From NCBI GenBank assembly GCA_002365175.1, contig DEZK01000016.1, forward strand, positions 26,063 through 90,062: 64,000 nucleotides of DNA, in the 5' to 3' direction. This document shows positions 9,342-17,438 of this stretch, piece after piece. This DNA is from Raskinella chloraquaticus (SeqCode) (lineage in GTDB: Bacteria; Pseudomonadota; Alphaproteobacteria; Rhizobiales; UBA4765). Below the pieces are notes generated by a model, which was given only the letters and a program-made list of their open reading frames with translations, was not told the DNA's origin and made no database searches. How positions within the stretch are numbered: the stretch's first letter is position 1; each line of letters opens with the position of its first letter. Position numbers and translations under genes: made by a program.

Positions 9342-10664
9342 ATGCCTATCAACCGACGTATCCTTCTGGGTGGCGCTCTTGGCGTTGCACTCTTAGCTTC
9401 CAGTGCTCAGGCCCAGTCGCCGACCGAGATTGATCTCTTTTTCCCGGTTCCGGTCGATGGCCAGCTTGCCCGCGACATGAACACGCTGATCAAGGATTTC
9501 AATGACAAGCACCCTTCGATCAAGGCGGTGGCGGTCTTCACCGGTTCCTATGATGAGACATTGATCAAGACCCGCGCCGCCATCAAGGCAGGAAAGCCGC
9601 CCGCTGCCGTCATCATGAGCGCTAACTTCATCACCGATCTCAAGATCGAGAATGAGGCTGCAAGTCTCGACGGGCTGATCAAGGCTGACGGCAAGACCAA
9701 TGATGCGTTCATGAAGCAGTTCTGGCCAGCGCTTCGCGGCAATGCGGTACTGGATGGTCAGGTCTACGCTGTTCCTTTCCATAATTCGACACCGCTCCTC
9801 TACATAAACGCTGATCACTTCAGGGCAGCCGGACTTGATCCCTCTAAGCCGCCACAGACATGGAGCGAATTGCTCGAAGCTGCCAAAAAACTGACGAAGC
9901 GCGAAGGCGAAAAGGTCACGCAGTGGGGCCTGAGCATGCCCGGAAACTATGACTATCTGGGCTGGATTGTAACTGCGCTCACAATGTCGAATGGCGGTCG
10001 TTATTATAATGAGGATTTTCCCGGCGAGGTCTACTACGACACTCCGTCAATGCTCGGTGCCGTGACCTACTGGCGTGATCTTATCGAAAAATACAAGGTT
10101 GTACCGTCGGGTGTGGTTGCCGGACCTGCGGTGACCACATCGTTCCTCGCCGGGCAGACATCAATGATGTTGCTGTCAACCGGTTCGCTCACTCATATAC
10201 TCAGCAATGCCAAATTCCGGGTTGAGGTTGGCTTCGTGCCGCGCAATGTGCGCCATGCGGTTGCTATTGGTGGGGCCTCGCTGATCATCCCGACCGGTGT
10301 CGAGGGTGCGCGCCGCGAGGCTGCCTGGACGCTCATCAAGTGGATGACAAATCCGGAAAAGTCGGGCTGGTGGAGCCGTGCGACGGGATATTTCGCGCCC
10401 AACATGGCGGCCTATGAATTGCCTGAAATGAAGGAGTATCTGGCCAAGGCGCCACAGGCCAAAGTCGCTGTGGAACAGCTTCCTTTCGCCAAGCCTTGGT
10501 TTGCGACCTATAAGACAGTTCCGGTACGCAAGGCTCTGGAGGATGAGGTGCAGGCGGTTCTTTCTGGCAAGAAGTCGCCTAAGGAAGCGCTGGCTGCAGC
10601 CCAGAAGACGGCTGACGAGATCCTCAAGCCTTATAATGCTGAGACATCGCTTCGCAATTTCTGA
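9342..10664 (+). CDS. Extracellular solute-binding protein (UgpB-like)
   Basis: A 440-residue periplasmic binding protein of family 1. A signal peptide is clear (MPINRRILLGGALGVALLASSAQAQS, cleavage after AQA near residue 24). The mature part shows family signatures including LFFPVPVDG, the VYAVPFHNSTPLLYINADHF segment and the GGASLIIPTG strand. GGAG at 9331 is 7 nt before the ATG at 9342, which favours this start over the ATG at 9336. It delivers substrate to the two permeases upstream. A hairpin terminator at 10690 closes the operon. Confidence 0.9.
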   Translation: MPINRRILLGGALGVALLASSAQAQSPTEIDLFFPVPVDGQLARDMNTLIKDFNDKHPSIKAVAVFTGSYDETLIKTRAAIKAGKPPAAVIMSANFITDLKIENEAASLDGLIKADGKTNDAFMKQFWPALRGNAVLDGQVYAVPFHNSTPLLYINADHFRAAGLDPSKPPQTWSELLEAAKKLTKREGEKVTQWGLSMPGNYDYLGWIVTALTMSNGGRYYNEDFPGEVYYDTPSMLGAVTYWRDLIEKYKVVPSGVVAGPAVTTSFLAGQTSMMLLSTGSLTHILSNAKFRVEVGFVPRNVRHAVAIGGASLIIPTGVEGARREAAWTLIKWMTNPEKSGWWSRATGYFAPNMAAYELPEMKEYLAKAPQAKVAVEQLPFAKPWFATYKTVPVRKALEDEVQAVLSGKKSPKEALAAAQKTADEILKPYNAETSLRNF

Positions 10665-10689
10665 AGCAGTCTGATGAACCAAAATCCGG

Positions 10690-10709
10690 CCGCGGGAACA
10701 AACCCGCGG
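10690..10709 (+). terminator. Hairpin terminator after the Ugp-like operon
   Basis: Perfect 7-bp stem CCGCGGG / CCCGCGG with an AACAAA loop, located 26 bp after the binding-protein stop. Only a short T-rich tract (ATTTGTTCTT) follows, so termination strength is uncertain. Confidence 0.65.
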
Positions 10710-10779
10710 TCGGAAAATTTGTTCTTACAGTCTCTACGGCAGGTGATCGCACAAATCGCCAGTCTCTTAGGGCGACGAC

Positions 10780-10850
10780 TCATAAATCCTTGACCCAGAT
10801 GCGGACGGCGACGAGCTTGAGTGCTGCCGCGTAGTTTTCCGCTCAAGTTG
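10780..10850 (-). mobile_element. 3' scrap of an IS5-family-like transposase
   Basis: Read on the complement, the sequence encodes AENYAAALKLVAVRIWVKDL followed by a TGA at 10782-10780. This is the characteristic C-terminus of IS5-family transposases. Nothing else of the gene remains; upstream the frame runs straight into the 5' end of the hipA-like gene near 10846, marking a deletion or insertion junction. Confidence 0.6.
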
Positions 10851-10882
10851 CGCTTGGCGAAAGCCTGACGGCGGTCGGTCAG

Positions 10883-12058
10883 TTGCGGTTCACACAGACC
10901 GGGCCGCGTCAGTTTTCGACCTTCACCTATGATCCGGCTTGGACAACGAATTCGCACGCCTTCGCCTTGCAACCGGACATGCCCATCGAAGGCGGTCCGT
11001 TTCATGCGTCGGCGCCATCGAACAACTCGCGTGATGCTCTCGCAGGCGTTTTCTCCGATGCCGCCCCCGACAGTTGGGGACGCAGACTGCTTGAACGCGC
11101 TTATGGTGCCGGCCTATCCGAGTTCGAATATCTGATGCTGTCCGACGATACCTGCCGCCAGGGCGCCCTGCGTTTCCTTGATGATCAGGGAAAGGTGATC
11201 ATCGGCAATGCCACCGAGGCCGTGCCCCGCCTGCTCGATCTCCAAGCGATTACCGTCATCGCCCGCGCCTACGAACAGGATAAGAACATCTCGGCACAAG
11301 ACATGCAAACCCTCGCCGGAGCAGGCGGTTCTGGTGGAGCGCGCCCCAAGGCCAACGTCCGCGACGGCGACACGCTATGGCTGGCCAAATTCACCTCCGT
11401 CCACGATCAGAGGCCCATTGAGTTGGTCGAGGTTGCAACACTTCGCCTTGCCAGGGCGTGCGGCATTCGAACCCCGGAAGTCCGGCTTGAGCTTGCTGAT
11501 ACGCCGTTTCCTGTCGCGCTACTCCGGCGCTTCGACCGTCGCGGCGAAGCGCGCATCCCCTATATCTCGGCTCGAACAGCACTCGGGAAGACCGGCACGG
11601 AACTCGGTTCTTACACCGAGATCGTCGATTTCATGCGGACGGTCGCCGCCGCTCCGAAAGAGGATTTTCTGGAGCTGTACCTGCGCTTAATCTTCACGGT
11701 CCTGGTCTCCAACAAGGATGACCACCTGAAGAATCACGGCTTCCTCTATGTCGGTTCAGGGCGCTGGCGTCTGTCACCGGTATTCGATGTGAACCCCGCC
11801 CCCGATCGCAATCCGCATCTCGAAACGGCAATCCTGGAAGGTGGCAGCCATGCCCGCTCCATAACGCTTGCCCTTGAGGCCAGCGAGTTCTTCGATATCC
11901 CTGCTGCTGAAGCACGACGCCTGATCCAGGATACCGCCCGGCGCATCTCCGAGGAATGGCGCGAAGCATTCAGGCTTGTGGGCTTGACTGGCACGCTTGC
12001 CCGCGACTACGAGCCGGCCTTCGTGAACGACGAAAACGAAATCGCGCTAAGCTTATAA
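10883..12058 (+). CDS. HipA-like serine/threonine kinase (type II toxin), 5' end disrupted
   Basis: HipA kinases phosphorylate glutamyl-tRNA synthetase or related targets and are normally neutralised by a HipB partner. The kinase core is present: AGAGGSGGARPKANV as the nucleotide loop, LVSNKDDHLKNHGFLY with the catalytic aspartate, and SPVFDVNP as the metal-binding motif. The 391 residues lack a normal start: the homologous frame continues upstream (ALGESLTAVGQ) but is closed by a TAG at 10832-10834 next to a transposase scrap, leaving only a TTG at 10883. No HipB-like helix-turn-helix gene is adjacent. It is either a truncated gene or expressed from a weak start. Confidence 0.8.
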   Translation: MRFTQTGPRQFSTFTYDPAWTTNSHAFALQPDMPIEGGPFHASAPSNNSRDALAGVFSDAAPDSWGRRLLERAYGAGLSEFEYLMLSDDTCRQGALRFLDDQGKVIIGNATEAVPRLLDLQAITVIARAYEQDKNISAQDMQTLAGAGGSGGARPKANVRDGDTLWLAKFTSVHDQRPIELVEVATLRLARACGIRTPEVRLELADTPFPVALLRRFDRRGEARIPYISARTALGKTGTELGSYTEIVDFMRTVAAAPKEDFLELYLRLIFTVLVSNKDDHLKNHGFLYVGSGRWRLSPVFDVNPAPDRNPHLETAILEGGSHARSITLALEASEFFDIPAAEARRLIQDTARRISEEWREAFRLVGLTGTLARDYEPAFVNDENEIALSL

Positions 12059-12807
12059 TTATCATATTTGACGCATTTTCATATTTAAACCATCATATTT
12101 GATTAGTTATAAATTCTTGCATTGCTGCCTTGGATCGGGCTTGGCGGAGTCGTGATCAAACTGAACGCACACGAAAACCGACCGGCATGCTCATAAGATA
12201 TTGGGCCGAATATTTGTGCGAGCTCATGCGCGCCCCAAATCAGGACCAGAGCAGGCTCGTTGCCGATGCCCTCATGGTACCGATCATCTATACGGCACCC
12301 GAGCCAACACAGCTCATGGAATATGACCTTGGAGCGGTGTTCAGGATACTCCGTCGCAAGCCTGATCGGTGGAGCGAAAAATCGGTGCCTGGCGGTGCAG
12401 ATTTCGCACGAAAAACTGGCATTTCGCAGGAACGAAAAAGAATGAAAACGAGAACGTCATTGTGCTCATTTCGCACACGACCATCTGCAAGATATTGAAA
12501 TATCTTATCTATCTTGCTCATCCATCATGGGGGCGACGCAAAAGCGCCAAGCGTCGCAATTATCTGATTTTTCTGCGCTTTCAATCACCGGCGTACGCCC
12601 TGCCCTTGCCTGTTTCCTGTCGATGGCGATGGCGATGACCGATGCCATAACCGCGTGGGGCGCGCCATAAACAGGAGACCATCATCTGGCGATCGAAAAA
12701 GGATCAAACACACTTCACGAATCCGTGACATCATCAACAAACAATTAATATGCGTCCTTCATAAGACTGATGTTGGTTCGAGCATCATAGGGCCGGAGGA
12801 CTCGCTT
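12059..12807. other. AT-rich intergenic stretch with TCATATTT repeats, no convincing gene
   Basis: Just after the hipA-like gene, TCATATTT occurs three times (12062, 12079 and 12093) in 42 bp. An open frame from 12130 to 12498 (122 codons) has no recognisable similarity, no ribosome site and an unusual composition; its middle part (RYWAEYLCELMRAP) could be a gene fragment. Frames after 12500 are low-complexity. The last 30 bp carry the ribosome site of the chemotaxis receptor. Confidence 0.4.
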
Positions 12808-14880
12808 ATGAAAATTCTGCAACGATTTGGCGTCAGTGGTCGCCTGATTTCAAGCTTTGCTGCAATCGGCGTGACGCTGGCTGCCATCTGCGTGACCATT
12901 TTTGTTCAAGGTCAGGAGGTCAAGACCTCCATTGACGAGATCACCGATTTTCGCGTCCCGGTCACCATCCATCTGTCCAATCTGGCCAAACAGATCCATG
13001 TCTCGATGGCCGACACGCAGGCAACCGTTCTGTCAGGGGATTCCTCGCATAACGAGCATCGCCTGGCGGTGTGGAAGGCCATTTCAGCCTCGGCTGCTGG
13101 TTTAGATCGTCTGGCTCCCAATTTTCGCCATCAGGATGATGCTGCAAGCTGGCGCGCCATCCGCTCTGATCTTGATCAGTTGAAATCCGTTCAGGAAAAA
13201 ATCGCCGCCATCGTCGGCACGGTGGAGGCGATGCCCGCCAACCGCATGCTGAATGATGAGCTGGAGCCCCGTTTGCAGAAGCATTTCGCCGAGGCAACCG
13301 CACTGATGGAAGCGGAGACGAAGCGCGCCGACGGAACGGCGCTGCATCTGCGTTACATGGCCGATCTGCGCGCCAATACCGCCAGCTCGGCCGCCGCACT
13401 GCGTGGCTATCTGGTATCGGCATCCCCCAAGGGCCTGAAAGCCTTTGAAGACAGCTGGGCTGCGGCGACACGAGGCCGCGTTGCGTTGGAAGAAGCGGCT
13501 GGCGAACTGGTCGAGGATCAGCGGTCGAGATTACCCGCTATTGCCAGCCTGCGCGCGGAAATGCGCCAGCGCGCGGACGCGATCCTGGCGATCCGGCAGA
13601 GCGATGGCTGGAACATCCCCTTGCAATTGCTTTCCAAGGAAGCCGTTCCTCTGGCCGACAAGATCATCAATCGTCTTGAAGGCAACGGCACCGGAATTCT
13701 GCCCCTTCAGACGGAACGTCTGAATGCGAGTGCGGTTGCCATTCAAGGCAAGTGGGATTTGATGGCGCGCATCGTGTTCGCCGTTTTGCTGTGCAGCCTG
13801 GCCCTCTCGCTGGTGATCGCACTGCTGACGACGCGCGCGATTGTGGCGCCATTGGCGCGCCTCAAAACGGTGTTTGGTGACCTGTCGGAAGGGCGATTGG
13901 ATATCACTATTGCTGATCGCGAGCGCCAGGACGAAATGGGCGTGATGGCGCGGGCGCTGGAAGTCTTCCGCAGCCGGCTCAAGGAACAGAAGCTGGCGCA
14001 GGATCAGGCCCACCAGCAAGCCCAGTCGGAGCGGGCCCAACGGGTGGAAAGGCTCACGACGGATTTCGACCGCGCTGCCTCGCAGGCCGTGGAGACCGTG
14101 ACGATTGCAGCCAAGCAATTGGAAGGCACCGCCGACGGGCTCAGCGCGGCTGCCACCCAGACCGACCGCGAAGCCTCGAACGTGGGTATGGTGTCCGAGC
14201 AGGCTTCCGCCAATGTTCGCGCTATCGCTGCGGCGGCGTCGGAATTGCACAGCTCGATCAGTGAAATCGGCCACCAGGTCTCGACCGCATCGCGGATTTC
14301 CGAAAATGCCGCCCTGCAGGCCGGGCGCGCCTCGGAGGTCGCTGGAAAATTGGCGCTGGCTGTCCAGAAGATCGGCGATGTCAGCAATCTGATCAATGGC
14401 ATCGCGGCACAGACGAATCTACTCGCCTTGAACGCCACTATCGAGGCGGCGCGGGCGGGCGAGGCCGGCAAGGGGTTCGCGGTCGTGGCAAGCGAGGTCA
14501 AGGGTCTCGCCAATCAGACCGGACAGGCGACCGGCGAAATCGCCAAGCAGATCGCCGACGTGCAGGAGCAGACCAACATTGTGGTGGAAGCCATTCACAG
14601 TATCGGCAAGGTCATCGAAGAAATTGGCATGATTTCTGCCGGCATTTCCAGCGCTGTTGATAAACAATCGAGCTCCACCAGCAAGATCGCGCACAATGTC
14701 GACCAGGCAACCGCCGGCACGACCGAACTCAGCCGCAATATCGTGGGTGTTCAGCAGGCCGCCGGCCAGACGGGGTCAGCGTCCGGCGAAGTCCTCGCCG
14801 CCTCGAAGGTGCTGACCGAAGGGTCGGCAAAACTGAAGGGCATGATCGAGGAGTTTCTTGGAGCCGTCCAGGCAGCCTGA
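12808..14880 (+). CDS. Methyl-accepting chemotaxis protein
   Basis: A 690-residue membrane receptor. Membrane segment 1 lies at about residues 13-33, a helical periplasmic sensor of about 285 residues follows, then segment 2 near 320-342 (IVFAVLLCSLALSLVIALL), a HAMP domain (TTRAIVAPLARLKTVFGDLSEGR) and the cytoplasmic signalling helices with the hairpin tip [19 protein letters not shown] near residues 530-550, which contacts CheA/CheW. There is no C-terminal CheR-binding pentapeptide. GGAGGA at 12795-12800 supports the ATG at 12808. The ligand is unknown and no che genes are nearby. Confidence 0.95.
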   Translation: MKILQRFGVSGRLISSFAAIGVTLAAICVTIFVQGQEVKTSIDEITDFRVPVTIHLSNLAKQIHVSMADTQATVLSGDSSHNEHRLAVWKAISASAAGLDRLAPNFRHQDDAASWRAIRSDLDQLKSVQEKIAAIVGTVEAMPANRMLNDELEPRLQKHFAEATALMEAETKRADGTALHLRYMADLRANTASSAAALRGYLVSASPKGLKAFEDSWAAATRGRVALEEAAGELVEDQRSRLPAIASLRAEMRQRADAILAIRQSDGWNIPLQLLSKEAVPLADKIINRLEGNGTGILPLQTERLNASAVAIQGKWDLMARIVFAVLLCSLALSLVIALLTTRAIVAPLARLKTVFGDLSEGRLDITIADRERQDEMGVMARALEVFRSRLKEQKLAQDQAHQQAQSERAQRVERLTTDFDRAASQAVETVTIAAKQLEGTADGLSAAATQTDREASNVGMVSEQASANVRAIAAAASELHSSISEIGHQVSTASRISENAALQAGRASEVAGKLALAVQKIGDVSNLINGIAAQTNLLALNATIEAARAGEAGKGFAVVASEVKGLANQTGQATGEIAKQIADVQEQTNIVVEAIHSIGKVIEEIGMISAGISSAVDKQSSSTSKIAHNVDQATAGTTELSRNIVGVQQAAGQTGSASGEVLAASKVLTEGSAKLKGMIEEFLGAVQAA

Positions 14881-15186
14881 GCGGCTGACACAGGCCTTCT
14901 ATGCCCGGCCAGATCGGCGCCTGCCTTACATCTGCCAGGACCAGCAGCTTCATCTTGGCCTTGCGCGCGGTCGCCCGCGCCGGGGCAAGTATGGTCTGGG
15001 CAGCGCCAAGCGTCAGCATCGGGGTGTTTTGGTGACAGAGAGAAGTGCTGACGCCATCGATTGGGCGGGGTGGGGGAGTGTGTGTGGGGGGGAAATGTCT
15101 GTGTTCAACCCCAATGGACCGACCGCAGTCGAAAAGGAATCCAAGGCGCTCGCCTGCATCACGAGGCCCTGCAGGTATTGTCTTTC
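14881..15186. other. Intergenic region with a G-rich tract
   Basis: No supported gene. A G-rich run (GGGGTGGGGGAGTGTGTGTG and more Gs) lies at about 15067-15091 and could form a quadruplex on the + strand. The sequence at 14900-15020 is openly readable in several frames but matches nothing I recognise. Confidence 0.4.
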
Positions 15187-15203
15187 GTAGCGCTAAGCGC
15201 TAC
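15187..15203. promoter_or_regulatory. Palindromic operator candidate for higBA
   Basis: GTAGCGCT-A-AGCGCTAC is a perfect 8-bp inverted repeat around one base, 9 bp before the higB start codon. HigA-type antitoxins repress their own operon by binding such palindromes, so this is the likely autoregulatory site (inference from position and symmetry). Confidence 0.65.
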
Positions 15204-15212
15204 TCTTTGAGA

Positions 15213-15494
15213 GTGATCAAAAGCTTTGCCGACAAGCGCACTGAAGTCGCCTTCAGCGGAACCTTCGATAAGGGCTTCCCGCAGGATATTCAGAAGCGCG
15301 CGCGCCGCAAGCTGGAGATGCTGAACGCCGCGACTGTCCTTGACGACCTGAGAAACCCGCCCGGCAATCGCCTGCACGCTTTGACGGGCGACTTCGCCGG
15401 GTTCTAAGCCATCTCGATCAACGACCAATGGCGCGTGATCTTTCGCTGGAACGGCCAGGACGCCACCGACGTCGAGATACTGGACTATCATTAG
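15213..15494 (+). pseudogene. higB: higB toxin (RelE superfamily) with a premature stop
   Basis: HigB is a ribosome-dependent mRNA endonuclease. The frame from the GTG at 15213 encodes the family N-terminus (VIKSFADKRTE, then FDKGFPQDIQKRARRKLEML and NRLHALTGD) and stops at a TAA at 15405-15407 after 64 codons. Past the stop, in the same frame, the rest of the protein follows (AISINDQWRVIFRWNGQ to VEILDYH) to a TAG at 15494. One nonsense change therefore removes the last 29 residues, including the C-terminal strands that carry catalytic residues. The antitoxin gene downstream is intact. Confidence 0.88.
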
Positions 15495-15508
15495 GAGGGA
15501 TCGAAACC

Positions 15509-15811
15509 ATGGCGACAGTTACATTGGCACCGATGCACCCCGGCGAAGTCCTTCGCGAGGAATTCATGGTGCCGCTCAACCTGACATCCTACAGCCTCGG
15601 CAAGCGCCTTGGTATTGACCGGCAGAGGATCGAACGGATCATAAAGGAGAAGGCATCCATGACGCCCGATACCGCCATTCGCCTTGCAAAGGCGTTCAGC
15701 GTGACTGCTGAGTTCTGGATGAACCTTCAGGCACGGTATGATCTCCTGACAACGTCCGAAAGACTGAAGCCGCAGATCGAACACATCAAACCGTATCAGC
15801 TTGCCGGCTGA
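15509..15811 (+). CDS. higA: HigA-type antitoxin / XRE transcriptional regulator
   Basis: A 100-residue HigA family protein: MHPGEVLREEFMVPLNLTSY, an XRE helix-turn-helix (SLGKRLGIDRQRIERIIKEK) and the family tail AFSVTAEFWMNLQARYDL. It neutralises HigB and represses the operon. AGGAGGGA ends 8 nt before the ATG at 15509, a strong ribosome site, and the gene lies 14 bp after the old higB stop. With the toxin broken, it may persist as a stand-alone regulator or protect against related HigB proteins. Confidence 0.92.
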   Translation: MATVTLAPMHPGEVLREEFMVPLNLTSYSLGKRLGIDRQRIERIIKEKASMTPDTAIRLAKAFSVTAEFWMNLQARYDLLTTSERLKPQIEHIKPYQLAG

Positions 15812-15828
15812 AAGACTGCCACAGTCTT
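15812..15828 (+). terminator. Hairpin after higA
   Basis: AAGACTG-CCA-CAGTCTT is a perfect 7-bp stem starting immediately after the higA stop codon. It lacks a long T run, so it may be a weak terminator or an mRNA 3' end stabiliser. Confidence 0.45.
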
Positions 15829-16079
15829 CCCGCGAAACATGTCTTGCCCGCCGATAACGGCAATGTGCCTGCGGGCCGGGTGTTCGTGATTGGTAAAGCC
15901 CGGCCCGATCGGGCTCACTATGGCCGTCTTGGACCGGACATGTAGCCGGTTTCCAAGCGCGGATGTGGCGGGCAGGTCTGGATGCGGGTGCGGAGCATGA
16001 CAGGGTTCGGAGCGTGACAGGTTGAGCGTGTTTTTCCGCCCGACGGCATCGGAGAACGCAGCGTTCTTTCCGGCGGCCT

Positions 16080-16105
16080 GTAACCGGACGCTCTCACAGG
16101 GCGAA
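16080..16105 (+). promoter_or_regulatory. ECF (SigF-type) promoter of the sigma factor gene
   Basis: GTAACC at 16080-16085, 16 bases, then CGAA at 16102-16105. The same elements with the same spacing precede the YHS gene at 17337. This matches the motif I recall for Caulobacter SigF (GTAACC-N16-CGAA), whose operon has the same sigma/NrsF make-up. The -10 box ends only 7 bp before the sigma ATG, so the transcript is probably leaderless. Confidence 0.75.
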
Positions 16106-16112
16106 TGCAGCA

Positions 16113-16670
16113 ATGGACAAGGTTGATCGCTTCGCAGCCGCGTTGCGCCCTTTGTGGGTGCGGGCCCAGTCGGGGGACGAGGCAGCCTATGCCCAGGCCT
16201 TGCATCTCATTGCCGGGCGCCTGAGAAGCTATTTCAGACGTCGGTTGTCTTCGCTGTCCGACGAAACGGAGGATCTTGTGCAGGAAACGCTGCTCGCCTT
16301 GCACGCCAAGCGCGGTACCCATGATCCGGTCTTGCCGGTGTCGAACTGGGTGTTTGCGATTGCCGGCTACAAGCTCGTCGATTTCTGGCGGCGGCATGGG
16401 CGGCGCGAAGCCCTGCATCAGCCGCTCGATGTGACGGATGATGACCTGCTTGTTTACGAAACGGGCGTGGATGTCGCTGCCGGCCAGGACATTCGCGTTC
16501 TTCTTGATACCCTGCCCGCGCCACAGCGACGGGCGATTGTGCTCACCAGGCTCGAAGGCCTGTCCATGTCGGAAGCATCCAGACGGAGCGGCGTCTCCGT
16601 TTCCGCCCTCAAGGTGCAGGTGCATCGCGGACTGAAACAGCTCATGGTGATGGTCAGGACACAGCAATGA
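16113..16670 (+). CDS. ECF RNA polymerase sigma factor, SigF/NrsF-associated type
   Basis: A 185-residue group 4 sigma factor. Region 2 (about residues 25-95) includes SDETEDLVQETLLALH and the -10 reading segment NWVFAIAGYKLVDFWRRHGRR. Region 4 (about 125-178) has the helix-turn-helix LSMSEASRRSGVSVSALKVQVHRGLKQL. Its stop overlaps the start of the NrsF-like membrane protein (ATGA), so sigma and anti-sigma are co-translated. The promoter 7 bp upstream carries the sequence this sigma likely reads, giving positive autoregulation. Known relatives respond to heavy-metal stress such as chromate and cadmium; the signal here is inferred. Confidence 0.92.
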   Translation: MDKVDRFAAALRPLWVRAQSGDEAAYAQALHLIAGRLRSYFRRRLSSLSDETEDLVQETLLALHAKRGTHDPVLPVSNWVFAIAGYKLVDFWRRHGRREALHQPLDVTDDDLLVYETGVDVAAGQDIRVLLDTLPAPQRRAIVLTRLEGLSMSEASRRSGVSVSALKVQVHRGLKQLMVMVRTQQ

Positions 16671-17302
16671 ATACCAACACATTGATTGCGGGTCTCGCCT
16701 CAGGCGCCGGACCCGCCCGCAGAGTGTTCATTGGCCGCGATCTGGCGCTGATCGCATGTTCGGGCATGATTTTTTGCGCCGCCGTTTCGCTTGGCCTGCG
16801 TGAATTCGTGCCGCAGGCCATGTGGACCGGCGCGGCGCTCTGGACAAAGCTTGCCTATGCCCTGGCGCTGGCGGCAAGCAGCGCCTGGTGCCTGAATATG
16901 CTGGCTTTTCCCGGTAAACGCGCCGCTCCGGCCTTCCGCATCATTGTCATGGTCGTCCTGACCATGGCAGATATCGGCACGGTTTCGGTTCTCAATGTTC
17001 CTGTCGGCGAAAAACTGCCCTACATCCTCGGGAAATTTGCACTGACCTGCCCCTGGGCCATTCCTGTGCTTTCGCTCCCGACACTGATCAGTCTCTTGCG
17101 GCTGACACGGCGCTTTGCGCCAACCGATCTGCGCTGGGCCGGGTTTGCAGCCGGGCTTCTCGCAGGCTCGCTCGCGGCTGCCGGCTATGCCCTGACGTGC
17201 GAGGAAGACGCAATCGGCTTTGTGGCCCTCTGGTACAGCCTTGGCATCATGCTGTCTGCGGGTATGGGTGCGCTGGCGGGGCCACGCCTGCTTCGCTGGT
17301 AG
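16667..17302 (+). CDS. NrsF (DUF1109) family membrane anti-sigma factor
   Basis: A 211-residue inner-membrane protein with six hydrophobic segments, encoded in overlap with the ECF sigma gene. DUF1109/NrsF proteins hold their sigma at the membrane until stress. Two cysteines at residues 128 (LTCPW) and 178 (LTCEED) correspond in place to the pair shown in the Caulobacter protein to be needed for sensing; that correspondence is from memory. The N-terminal 20 residues before the first membrane segment would face the cytoplasm. Confidence 0.88.
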   Translation: MNTNTLIAGLASGAGPARRVFIGRDLALIACSGMIFCAAVSLGLREFVPQAMWTGAALWTKLAYALALAASSAWCLNMLAFPGKRAAPAFRIIVMVVLTMADIGTVSVLNVPVGEKLPYILGKFALTCPWAIPVLSLPTLISLLRLTRRFAPTDLRWAGFAAGLLAGSLAAAGYALTCEEDAIGFVALWYSLGIMLSAGMGALAGPRLLRW

Positions 17303-17336
17303 GTGAGGCAGGTTTCAAAAAAAGGAATTTCGAGCT

Positions 17337-17362
17337 GTAACCTTTGCATCGGCCAGGGCGAA
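17337..17362 (+). promoter_or_regulatory. ECF (SigF-type) promoter of the YHS gene
   Basis: GTAACC at 17337-17342, exactly 16 bases, then CGAA at 17359-17362. It is the second copy of the motif in front of the sigma gene and lies about 75 bp before the YHS-protein ATG. It places the YHS gene in the sigma regulon and makes it a separate transcription unit. Confidence 0.75.
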
Positions 17363-17438
17363 TGACGGAATGCAGATCGATAAAACGTCGGTCATGCCCC
17401 TGTTAAAGCCGGGGAACCCAATCCGTCGGAGAAAATCC

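Noticed and set aside
12062..12102. Three TCATATTT units as plasmid-type iterons or a CRISPR array
   Set aside because: Too short and irregular; no spacer-like structure, no cas or rep gene nearby. No CRISPR array was seen anywhere in the window.
14729..15019. Minus-strand 96-codon frame at the end of the chemotaxis receptor
   Set aside because: Overlaps the receptor's coding end and has no motif beyond an Ala-rich stretch.
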